A DNA stretch of 64,000 bases. It comes from Thalassia testudinum. Lineage: Eukaryota; Streptophyta; Magnoliopsida; Alismatales; Hydrocharitaceae. The stretch spans positions 91,242,001 to 91,306,000 of the forward strand of contig JAZHRO010000073.1 in assembly GCA_037157565.1 (NCBI GenBank), in the 5' to 3' direction. The notes below the pieces were generated by a model that was not told the DNA's origin, searched no databases, and saw only the letters and a program-made list of their open reading frames with translations. The position numbers and the translations under genes were made by a program. Below are positions 30,289 through 40,530 of the stretch, one piece after another (the first letter of the stretch is position 1; each line of letters begins with the position of its first letter).

Positions 30289-31584
30289 AAATATAGACAC
30301 ATCTATCTAGGTTAAAATGCCTATTCATGCATGTTCCTAGGCTTAGATTTGCATTTCATGTTATAAATATTGCATAACATGCATCATTGTGCATTTAGGG
30401 CAGTTGTATATATTTTGGGTTAATTAGGTTCTTTTTATGGTCAGGAGAGGAGAGGATTTATTTTAAGGACTCGGATGGACGATCAGACCATATGGATCTG
30501 ATTAATACGACGATCGAAGTCTAATGCCTCTGAAATCATCCAGATCGGAATCCTGTAGCATCACATGAAGCCCGACGAAGATCAACAGCCAAGGGGGCAA
30601 TGCGACATCCATACGGGTTTCGGATGGAAAATCCGACCGTATGGATGGATCCGGAGTGACGATCGCAGTCCGACATCATGAGAATCATCCCAATCTGAGC
30701 ACCGTGGCACCCTCTACAAAAGAAAGAAGAATGGGCGACCAAGGTGGTGCCACGTGGCGCCATCCAAGTCGCCCAACGTCGGCCAGCAGCGCACGCCAGC
30801 AAGTGTCCTTGAAGGGTGGATCTTCAGCGACAGCTGCAACGACGTTTATGGACGTTAGTAATGACCCAGAAGCGAAATTGTTCTTCCTCCTCCACTATAA
30901 AAGGACCTACCCACCACCATTCCAAACCATCTCTTCCTTTCTTCCTCTCACCACCTCCAAGGCCTAGAGAGAGCTTGTCCCAAGCCTGGGATGCTCCTCT
31001 AGAGTAAAACCAAATAGTTTTCCGTCCTCTCACCCCCCTTCGTGGAGCATCCTGTGGCCATCCTCTCATTGCCCTTCGGGAAGAAGATCCTCGCTGCGAT
31101 GTCGTCCTGCCCCATCCTCTGTCCTCCTTCGTCTTGCTCCTCACCACCTTCCTCCAGGCGACATCAGAGCAAGTCGTCCTCCGAGCAACCGTCGAGGGGG
31201 ATTTCTCTCACCTCATTCTATCTTTTTATGCTTTCATAGTGTTGATTTTTCTCGCTTTCTTAGTGTAATAAACAATTCTTGATGAATACATGATTGTTTC
31301 TCTCTCTCTGTCTTTTATATTGGTAAGTAGATTAGCTAGATAAGCATTTGTCGATCTGATCTCTTACTTCCTAAAAATACCAAAAAAATAAGAAAAGATA
31401 AAAATGACCAAGAACAAATAAAATCGAAGTGCGATTTTCAATTAAAGTAAACATCGCCTCCCTATGTTCGACTCGGGACTCCCTTGGAGTTTTGGTATAA
31501 ATTTTATCTGATCAACATGTTTTGCAACTACGACGACAGGTTACTTGTAACCTCGATTTCTAACACGCGAAACACGATACAACC
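30289..31584 (+). mobile_element. 5' LTR of A2
   Basis: This LTR of 1296 bp is homologous to A1 and to the A2 3' LTR. Relative to the 3' LTR (1518 bp) it lacks about 210 bp corresponding to 36480-36690. The missing part is bounded by short repeats (CAGCAGC / GCACGCCAGCAAGTG-like), so it probably fell out by slippage or recombination. It has a G-box palindrome (about 30743-30772) and TATAAAA at 30896-30902. It lacks a clear tRNA-like module. Confidence 0.85.
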
Positions 31585-31587
31585 ATT

Positions 31588-31605
31588 TTGGCACCGTTGC
31601 TGGGG
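31588..31605 (+). other. Primer-binding site of A2 (tRNA-Asp type)
   Basis: TGGCACCGTTGCTGGGGA starts three bases after the LTR end CAACCA. It matches the tRNA-Asp complement with two mismatches. Confidence 0.85.
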
Positions 31606-32835
31606 AGGCAACGGAATTTACTTTATTGTTTATTGTGTTTCTTTGCATTTACATAGCATTAACCCTACTTGTCTTTGATCTACTATCTTGTAGGTACCCT
31701 AGCATGGAGATCCAAGTGCAGTAGACCAGAGTAAAGTGTGGGTAGAGTGTTTTGTAAGTGTCCCCCATACCACCCCCACCTTTTCATTCCATAACTGAAT
31801 AACTCAAACCCAAATCAACTTAGGTGCTTTTTATGAACCCTAGGATAGATTTGGTTGTTTGTTTGCCACCTCCACTCACCTCGCCATCCACATAAATAAA
31901 TAAAAAAAAAGTGTTATCTGATTGTGGGATTTTTTGTAAGCTACACACTTAACACCCACAACTTCTCACCCTAAGGCGCACAATCACATCGATTCTACCA
32001 CTTAATCGGGATCTAACCTGTGGACCTGGTACACTTAATTCAACATAGAAATAAGTGCGTAGAAATCTGAATAGGTCAAAAATTTCTGTGTGCCTTAACT
32101 AAGTGGTGCAATAGGCCAATTGATTGAACTGTTTGGGCTGCACTACTTAAGATAAATGTGATTCATCAAGTAGCTTGCCACTTAGGGTTGATTCTTAGGG
32201 CTGAACCAGGCACTCCACATTTTCTTCTTTGATTTCTAAAGGAATATATCATCACCAGTGCTTGCAAAACTTGGAGTGTTTTCCTAAACTTGATTGAATA
32301 TACCTAAGATTAACCCTAAAAGCTACTAAACAAGGTTGAACTCTAAAAGACACATCATCAAATAACCTTGTTTGCAAACCCTGGTTGTGGACACGCACAC
32401 ATTCTAACTGATCATTAAGGGCACAACCCATCTAAAGGGCCCATCACATTCCTGAAGCACCATTGTCCCATGCCTAACTAAAATTGATTAGACGTTGACC
32501 CTAAGGACTGGTTTGCTCGTCAGGATCCAGATTGAGATTATTCATGATTAACCTGCTTATACTAGTCAATCTAATGTCTAGCTAGGGGAGTAGCGTCAAA
32601 CGATTGCGGTTGGGGGGTACACTAGGAACTAGAGGCGTAAACCAAAAGAAGAATCTTCTCTCCAGTCCCTCCTTCTAACTGGTTGGATTGCTTGGACATA
32701 AGTAGAGTAAATCGTTCATAATCTTAGGATAGATTCGAAGAGTCTGTAGACCTTTAGGCTACCCAACCTAATGACAGGCTTGTATTTTTGTATTGTAGGT
32801 CTCCTTTCTCTTCTGATTTGCCTTCTTACTTCACC
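31606..32835 (+). other. A2 leader with conserved box and splice-acceptor-like site
   Basis: This noncoding leader contains an ~80-nt box (32595-32672) shared with B (45350-45425) and C (minus, 52890-52803). The box runs from GTCAAACGATTGCGG to CAGTCCCTCCTTCTAAC. Just before the ORF, the U-rich TTTTTGTATTGTAG at 32785-32798 resembles a 3' splice acceptor with CCTAATGAC as a possible branch site. C and D1 have TTTGTATTGCAG and TTTTACTACAG at the same place. A spliced mRNA for the ORF is therefore possible. Confidence 0.5.
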
Positions 32836-34557
32836 ATGTACCCTTCCACATCCTACACACATTTCACATCCTATCCTCCTACCACCACTTATCCCCAATA
32901 TGATTACTATCCCGACTTGACTTGTAATTACCCATCCACTAGTCAGGATGACTTGGATTGGGGATATGAATCCGGACCTCAGTGTCTAGGGCCTAACCCT
33001 GGACAACAAGACTATGATTATTATCCTTCCTAGAGCAATAATGATTATGGATCTCCATCCCTTGATGACCAAACCAACCTGATCTACAATCAGGAAGGAT
33101 ATCATGATTATAACACCTACCCACCCCAGTATTCCATTGAATATAGGTCGCCACCATCCTTTGAACAACCTAGAATGACCTACTTTCAGGGAGGGACCTG
33201 AGAACCTTAACATCTTGACTCCCCTAGATTTAACCTAAACCCACCCAAAACTGAATCGAACCAGTCGGTTCAGGTGAACCAGATCCAGGATAGGGTGTTG
33301 GCTAATTTGAGGAACACTATACAATCTTTAGAAGCTCAGCCAATGCCATGCACTGAAGTACTAGAGCCTATGATCAAAATGATTGAACTTAATAGTTCTC
33401 TATTGGATTTGTTCCAAAGTGTTAGGGATAGGGACTTGGGTGAGTTTCTTCTTGGGAAATTATCGAGGTTGAGGATGAAATTTGTAGTTGCACTATTCAA
33501 ATCTTGGGATGATTCTCAAGATGAACCCCGTTCAAGAGAGACATTGTCTGAACTCGCTCAGGCGCCTATCAGGGGGGATACATTTTCTGAGACTAGGGAT
33601 GACCAAGATGGGCTAGAGCAACCATTTGATGATAAACTGATTGATTCACCCGAGATCCTCGAGCAAGGGAGCGAGGAAAAATATGTCTCCACGGACCATG
33701 AAATGACATATGATTTTGAGACATATATAAATGAGGATCATGGATTCTTTGACTATGAGGGTGAAGAATCTTTTGTTGAAGTCTCACTTGAACTTAGGGA
33801 AGAGGATTTTAGTGAGATAAATGGGCATGAGGAATCTGACAAACCAGTTGATAGCCCAATTATTGAAGATTTGGATTTGGTTGGGGCTAACTTGGAGGAT
33901 TTGAATCCTCATTTACTAGAAGATTCAATCAATAGCCCCATTCCTCAACCACACCCCAAAGGGATTGATTTTGATTTGGAAATCATTGTACCCAAGTCAA
34001 TCTTGAGTCAGCCATGATTTCTGTACTTGGGAGAATGTTATGGGGTGAATGATATGTTAGAGGTCTTGAGACCTGAGCACCTGATGTTGGAGGATAGAAT
34101 TGCTGAAATAAAAATTTGGGAGGCTAATTTTGAGGGAAGTTTGATTTTGGAGCTAAGGGTACCTATCGACCTAAAATCACCTACTTTCTACCAGGACCCT
34201 TATGGTATCTTTCACGTGCAACCCAACCTCAAAATAATTGATTATTTTTCTGAGCTAGATGTTAATTGGACAACCGCACCTATTGAACCATCTTTACTCG
34301 TTGTCCGACACTTTGGTCTTGGGTTGCACACCCCAAAATCGCAGGCCCGTCCCCACAAGCTTAACAACCTTCGGTTCTGGGTGATTTTCATTGAGAACCT
34401 GAGAACCACTCGACCTTGGGGCATGGGTCTACACCATAATCTCGTCCACGCCTGTGGACATCTTCTGCTGGCAAGTTTCAGGATCAATATTTTGATTTTG
34501 ATTCTGAACTACACTTGTGAATTCTCAATATCTTCTTTGTATGTATGCTATGCCTAG
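32836..34557 (+). pseudogene. A-D-group acidic ORF in A2 (four in-frame stops), function unknown
   Basis: The ATG at 32836 opens MYPSTSYTHF. Residues 1-110 are rich in Tyr, Pro, Ser and Asp. A helical block follows (VNQIQDRVLANLRNTIQSLE, FLLGKLSRLRMKFVVALFKSWDDSQ), then a strongly acidic part (33600-34010) with IVPKSILSQP. The tail is LEDRIAEIKIWEANFEGS and WGMGLHHNLVHACGHLLL. The reading frame is continuous to the TAG at 34555 except for stops at 33031, 33199, 33208 and 34015. The last is CGA-to-TGA judging by D1. The same protein is found in B, C and D1. No catalytic motif is seen. The Tyr/Pro-rich, Trp-containing N-terminus followed by a helical block is reminiscent of the C-terminal part of Athila Gag, but this is only a resemblance. 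Confidence 0.6.
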
Positions 34558-34677
34558 CTGAAGGCATTAAACTTAGCACGTGTGTATACACTGTTCTCTT
34601 TGTAGAGCTGACCGGATTTTCAAGACACTCAGGTGATATTCTGCTTACTCAGCCCTTTTCATGTCTTTGTTTTTACA

Positions 34678-34714
34678 ATGAGGACATTGCATCATTTAGG
34701 CATGGGGGGGTGGA
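34678..34714 (+). other. Internal G-rich tract of A2
   Basis: ATGAGGACATTGCATCATTT precedes AGGCATGGGGGGGTGG. This is the best preserved of the internal tracts: eight G residues interrupted by one T, against five in the terminal polypurine tract of the same element. It lies about 1.27 kb upstream of the 3' LTR. Confidence 0.65.
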
Positions 34715-35130
34715 TAATCAATTCCTGAAATCAGTATGTTACTTCGTAGAATTTCTTTTAGTTTCTTATAAAGTTAAAAAAAAAATTCAAAATGATAAAA
34801 GATAAAAGAAGAAAGAAATTAGGAAAAGAGAACTTAGGTATTTTGAAGTTGCTAACTTTAGGAAATGATACGATAGGACCTAAACACTTAGACTCTTCAG
34901 GTCTTTGGGATTAATTAGCCCAGGTGTCCACTCGAATGTGGACTTAGTCTAGAGTCCTCGCCAATTAATATTCATTTTAAGTTGGTCAATAAATTGGGAT
35001 GATAAGTATACGACTTATCGACCTGCCCTCTGATTTTGGGAGATTTTAAGGCTAAGCATCTACACACTATTTGCACTGACTCACTTTCTGATGATTTTTA
35101 CAGAAATTGGGTAGCAAATTGACCGACTTG

Positions 35131-35427
35131 GGTGGTATGGCTGGCAAGTTGTCGGTGGTAGCAGCTCATCGGCCAGTTGTTCAGAGCCCAGCCACAAGAC
35201 CATTTTCGTTGTACTGCCTTTAGGTAAATCTTCGATCAGGGAAGCCACCTACATAGAAAAAATGAAAAAAAAAGAAAAAAGAGAAAAAAGGAAACACCCA
35301 AAAAGAAAAAAATAGAAAAAGGAGAAAATAAAAAAAGAAAATAATAAAGCCATACTTCACCGCACGAGTATGGCTGGCAAGTGGTCGTGGGTAACAGCCC
35401 ATTGGCCGGTTGTCAGAGCCCAGCTCA
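35131..35427 (+). repeat. Paired ~60-nt repeat of A2
   Basis: Copies lie at 35131-35195 and 35368-35427. They share TATGGCTGGCAAGT, TCGG/CGTGG, CAGCxCATxGGCC and CAGAGCCCAGC. Between them lie GTAAATCTTCGATCAGGGA and a purine-rich A/G stretch. Confidence 0.65.
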
Positions 35428-35979
35428 TAAAAATGCATAATAATTCCCAAAACACGTAGGGAAGAAGTAGGGAGGTAGAATAAACGAGGGAGATATACAC
35501 TGGGTTTGCCCTTGTGTTGGCCCCATAAATAAAAGTAGGGAGAAAGCTACCGATCGTAAAGATAAACCTTTAGGAAAGGTCACGTAGGGTCGTAGAAAGT
35601 CCGTCTTAACGGCCGTTTTGTGAGTCTATCAATTTTTCACAAAGATGTTTAGTACTTAGAGTCCTTTTAGAGTCTTGGGTGGGTCGAGTAGCCATAAAAA
35701 GTTATCCTGGAACTCTCAAACTCCAAAAGTACAAAAGAATTAGAAAAGAAGAAAAATAAAAAAATGCATCTTCCCTTTTCAAATAAGGTGAGGACTTGGG
35801 CGGTCTGCATTCTAGCAGACACGCAAGTACTGTTTAGTCTTCGTAGTTTAGAACCTTAGTTGAAATTTTCTATTGTTAGTAAACGACTTAGGCCTAAGCA
35901 ATCAAATCCTAATTTTGATTTTATACATAGCATGTCGTTTAATATTGCTAGGGACTAGCAAAAGATAGGCATGGGGGTA

Positions 35980-37497
35980 TGAAAGAGACATATCAATCTA
36001 GGTTAAAATGCCTATTCATGCATGTTCCTAGGCTTAGATTTGCATTTCATGTTATAAATATTGCATAACATGCATCATTGTGCATTCAGAGTAGTTGTAT
36101 ATATTTTGGGTTAATTAGGTTCTTTTTATGGTCAGGAGAGGAGAGGATTTATTTCAGGGCCTCGGATGGATGATCAGACCATACGGATCTAATTAATACG
36201 ATGATCGGAGTCTAACGCCTCTGAAATCATCAAGATCGGAGTCCCGTAGCATCACATGAAGCCCAAGGAAGATCAACAAACAGGGGGGCAATGCGACATC
36301 CATATGGGTTTCAGATGGAAAATCCGACCATACGGATGGATCCGGAGCGACGATCGCAGTCTGACATCGTGGGAATCATTTTGATATGAGCACCGTGGCA
36401 CCCTCTACAAAGGAAAGAAGAATGGGAGACCTAGGTGGCGCCACATGGCGCCATCCAGGTCGCCCAACGTCGACCAGCAGCAAGAGCGCACGCGCACAGC
36501 CGCAGCCACTCACAGTGCACGTGCACAGCCACACTCGCGTGCAGCGCACCATGTGCAGCAGCAACACATCGTATGCCGTGCGCGCACGCACAAGGCACAT
36601 GATGCGCACAAGAGGAGCACGCCAGTGGGGCAGGTGCGGATCTTCAGCAACATGCCTTTAGTGACGCTTGCAGCTGTCACTAATGGTTAGCGCATGCCAG
36701 CAAGTGGATTTGAAGGGTGGATCTTCAGCAATAGCTGCAGCGATGTTTATGGATGTCAATAATCACCCAAAAGTGAATTTGTTCTTCCTCCTCCAATATA
36801 TAAGGACCTACCCACCACCATTCCAAGCCATCTATTCCTTTCTTCCTCTCACCACCTCCAAGGCTCTAGAGAGAGCTTGTCCCAAGCCCAGGATGCTCCT
36901 CTAGAGTAAAACCAAATAGTTTTCTATCCTCTCACCCCCTTCGTGGAGCATCCCATGGCCGTCCTCTCACTGCCCGTCGGGAAGAGATCCTCGCCTCGAT
37001 GTCGTCCTGCCCCATCCTCTGTCCTCTGGCTCCGTCCTCCTTCATCTCGCTCCTCACCACCTTCCTCCAGGTGACGTCAGAGCGAGTCGTCCAACGAGCA
37101 ACCGATGAGGGGGATTTCTCTCACCTCATTCTATCTTTTTATGCTTTTGTAGTGTAGATTTTTCCTGCTTTCATAGTGTAACAAACAATTCTTGATGAAT
37201 AGATGATTGTTTCCCTCTCTCTCTTTTATATTTGCAAGTAGATTAGCTAGATAAGCATTTGTCGATCTGATCTCTTGCTTCCTAAAAATACCAAAAAAAT
37301 TAGAAAAGATAAAAAATGACCAGGAACAACTAAAATCGAAACGCGATTTTCAATTAAAGTAAACATCGCCTCCCTGTGTTCGACCCGGGACTCCCTTGGA
37401 GTTTTGGTATAAATTTTATCTGATCGACGTGTTTTGCAACGATGATGACAAGTTACTTGTAACCTTTATTTCTAACATGCTAAACAAGACACGACTA
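35980..37497 (+). mobile_element. 3' LTR of A2
   Basis: The LTR starts TGAAAGAGACATATC after the polypurine tract (GATAGGCATGGGGGTA, 35964-35979) and ends ...GACACGACTA. It has a degraded G-box palindrome (CACATG) near 36440 and a GC-rich CA-repeat-like segment (36480-36600). A TTTAGTGAC hairpin (36656-36685), TATATAAG at 36797-36804 and a CT-rich leader follow. Confidence 0.87.
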
Positions 37498-37502
37498 GTA
37501 GC

Positions 37503-39052
37503 CCAAGTCCAAGTTGTCGAACAACAAGTAAAGATGGTTCAATAGGTTTAGATGTCCTCTTAACATTCAGCTTAGGAAAATAATCCGTTATTTGAAGTTT
37601 GGGTTGCACGTTAAATACATCATAAGGGTCATGGTAGAAGTAGGTGGTTTTAGGTCAATAGGAACCCTTAGATCCAAACTTGTTTTTCCCTCAGAATTAA
37701 CCTCCCAAATTTTTATTTCAACATTTCTATCCTCCAACATCAAGTGTTCAGGCTCTGGGACCTTTAGCATACTGTTCACCCCATAAGATTTACACAAGTC
37801 CAAAAATCGTGGCTGACTCAGAATTGACTTGGGTACAATGATTTCTAAATAAAAATCAATCCCTTTGGGGTATGGTTGAGGAATGGTGCTATTGATTGAA
37901 TCTTCTAGTAAATGAGGATTTGAATCCTTCAAGTTAGCCCCAACTGAATCCAAATCTTCAATGAACGAGCTATCAAATGGTTCGTCATGCTCCTTGAGCC
38001 TATTTGTCTCACTAAAATCATCTTCCTTATGATCAAGTGAGACTTCACTAAGAGAATCTACACCCTCAAAGTCAAAGAATTCATTATCCTCATTTATATA
38101 TGTCTCAAAATCGTTTGCCATTTCCTGGTTCAAAGAGACATTTTTCCACGCTTCTTGGCTCGGGGATCTCAGATGAATCAACCGGTTTATCCTCAATGGG
38201 TTGCTCTACCCCAACAAGCGCCTGGTCATCCCCAGTCTCAGAAAATGTATCCACCCCAAGAGGCACCTAAGCAGGTTCAGACATTGGCTGTCCTGAAAGG
38301 GGTTCATCTTGAGAATCATCCCAAGATTTGACTAGGGCAACCACAAATTTCATGCTTAACCTTGACAACTTCCCAAGTAGAAACTCACCTAGGCCCCTAT
38401 CCCCAACATTTTGGAGCAAATCCAATAAAGTGCTATTCAACTCATCAATCTTTTTTATCATAGGCTTCAATGCTTCAATGAATGGTGTTGGTTGGGCTTC
38501 TAAAGATTGTATGGTGTTCCGCAAGTTAGCCAACACCCAGTCTTTGATCTGTTTCACCTAAACCGAATGGTTCGGTTCAGGTTTGGGTGGGCTTGAGTTA
38601 AATCTAGGGGAGTTAGGATATCAAGGTTCTCGGGTCCCTCACTGATAGTAGGTCATTTCAACTTGTTTAAAGGATGGTGGCGACCTATATTCAGTGGAAT
38701 ACTGGGGAGGGTAGGTGTTATAATCATCATATCATTTCTAATTGTAGATCAGGTTGGTTTGATCATCAAAGGATTATGATCTATAATCATTGTAGCTCTA
38801 GGAAGGATAGTAATCATAGTCTTGTTGTCCAGGGTTAGGCCCTGAACACTGAGGTCTGGATTTATATCCCCAATAAAAGTTATCCCGGCTAGTGGATGGG
38901 TAATCATAAGTCGAGTAGGGATAGTAATCATCTTGAGGATACGTGTTGGTAGAAGGGTAGAATTGGGAATGTGTAAAAGATGTGGAAGGATACATTATGG
39001 AGTAGGAGGGAAAACAGAAGAGAGAAAGGTGCCCTGTAGTAAAATTAACCAA
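37503..39052 (-). pseudogene. A-D-group acidic ORF in D1, interrupted by A2
   Basis: Reading on the minus strand, the first conserved ATG is at 38995 (MYPSTSFTHSQFY). The Tyr/Pro-rich N-terminus is open from 39052 to 38798. The helical block (VLANLRNTIQSLEAQPTP, SWDDSQDEPLSG) is at 38557-38267 and the acidic part at 38196-37588. A one-base frame change lies between 38267 and 38196. The C-terminus (LHHNLVHACGHLLL) continues on the far side of A2 at 30188. It is the same protein as in A2 and C. Just upstream at 39163-39172 the sequence jumps into an LTR end, so D1 has lost its primer-binding site and leader. Confidence 0.6.
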
Positions 39053-40289
39053 ACCTATCCTTATGTGGGTAGCCTAGAGACCTATAGACTCCCAAGACCT
39101 GACTTGAGATTATAAACAATTTAGTCTACTTTTATTCGATTAATCCACCCAGTTAGAAGGAGGGACTGATGATGCACGTGTTTCGCGTGTTTGAAATCGA
39201 GGTTAGGAGTAACCTGTCATTGTAGTCTCAAAACTCGTTATCAAATAAAATTTTACTGAAACTCCAAGGGAGTCTCGGGTCGAACATAGGGAGTCGACGT
39301 TGACTTTGTTTGAAAACTGTGCTTCGTTTTGCTTGCTTTTATCATTTTTGAGGTTTTGTTTTTTTTTTTATTTTTATAAAGAAAGAAAATAATATGGATC
39401 ACAATGGAGATAGAAGCAAATATGATATGTATTACACAAATGTTTATTATAGTAATCTAGAAAGCATAAAAAAGAGAGAGGTGAGAAGGAATCTCTCGAA
39501 TAGGTTGTTCAGTGAGATAATGGCACCTGGTGGATGCTTGGAAGAAGTTGAGGAGCAAGATGACAAAGGTGAGATGTGGGAGGATTTCAGGTAGAGGAAA
39601 TCTTCAGCTTGGCTTCGGAATGGAGGTGAGGAAGCGGAGATGATTTGCTACTGGAATGGATGTGGGAGGACGGCTCCAAGGCAACCTATGAATGGTGATG
39701 GGAAGATGGAGGAATATTTTGTGGGGTAGAGGTTCATTACACTAATAGTAGCCTTTCGAGGTTGAGAGTAAGCTCTAACGGAGCGTTGGTAGGCTTGCTA
39801 GAGCATAGGAGTAGGTGGGAGCAGAGTAGGTAGAGATGAAGAGAAATGGGGGTTGTAGGGGTGTTTATATAATGATGGGAGGAAGAGAATCCCGTGCATA
39901 GACATTTAGCAACAACTACAAGCGTCACTAAAGGCTGCTCGAGCTGTCGCTGAAGATCCGTGCCTCTTCATTACCTTGGCTGGCGCATGCACTACGCAAG
40001 CCACTTAGTGACAGCTGCATGTGTCACTAAAGGCCCGCTCTTCTGTTGCTGCAAATTCCACGCCCACTGCTTATGCCCGCAGTTGTCGCTGAGGTTGGAT
40101 GCGTCACAGCATTTGGATTCAGAAGTGAACGACTAAGATGGCGTGGAGATCGTGCGTGAGATGGTGCATTCTCGAGGAGCGTCGACAGTCGCATGCAGCA
40201 TTCTCGCTCAGTTGTGCATCCACGTAGCCTCATCTCGGTCACTCATGTGCGATCGGGCGGTCGAATTTGAGGTGCTTCTCTTCTGCGGC

Positions 40290-40366
40290 TAATTGGTGGC
40301 GCTTGGGAGAGTCGAACTCATGCCCTTTGTGAAGTAGCTGCTCCACCATTTGGCCAAGGAGACGGA
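40290..40366 (-). promoter_or_regulatory. tRNA-like module in middle D LTR
   Basis: On the minus strand TTGGCCAAATGGTGGAGCAG holds a good A-box (TGGCCAAATGG, 40356-40346). AGTTCGACTCT (40318-40308) is a B-box with only its end bases off consensus. Spacing is that of a tRNA gene. Between them, ACTTCAC resembles a Glu-type anticodon loop. The ends do not form a clean acceptor stem. It is in sense orientation in the LTR, about 430 bp upstream of the TATA-like site. Confidence 0.55.
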
Positions 40367-40494
40367 TTATTGGGTGGAGGGTGAGGGGAGATGCATCTTC
40401 AGCCGTGAAGCGCACATCTCAGCCGTATGATTGAGATCCAACAGCTGGGATCTCATCTTGCAGTGGGCTTGGGGACTTATTGGCTCAGTTGGGG

Positions 40495-40530
40495 CAGCCT
40501 AGATGGTGCCACGTGGCACCATCTAGGCTG
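40495..40530. promoter_or_regulatory. Perfect 36-bp palindrome centred on a G-box
   Basis: The half-site CAGCCTAGATGGTGCCAC (40495-40512) is followed directly by its exact reverse complement (40513-40530), with CACGTG at the centre. No base is mismatched and there is no spacer. The core is conserved in the other A and D LTRs; the outer arms are unique to this copy. Confidence 0.8.

Larger units (their letters stand above)
30289..37497 (+). mobile_element. Element A2: non-autonomous LTR retrotransposon inside D1
   Basis: The element is flanked by GCAGC (30284-30288) and GTAGC (37498-37502), a 5-bp duplication with one transition. Removing it rejoins D1's ORF region (GTGTGCAGC...CCAAG). Order: 5' LTR (30289-31584), primer-binding site, leader, acidic ORF with four in-frame stops, post-ORF block, internal G-rich tract, paired repeats, polypurine tract (35964-35979) and 3' LTR (35980-37497). 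No gag zinc knuckle, protease, reverse transcriptase or integrase motif is present. The LTR starts read AA (5') and TG (3'), and their ends CA (5') and TA (3'), so the termini have decayed by transitions. Confidence 0.88.

Noticed and set aside
35220..35450. Phe-rich minus-strand ORF in A2
   Set aside because: It is the complement of an A-rich run between the paired repeats. Other copies vary in length and frame.
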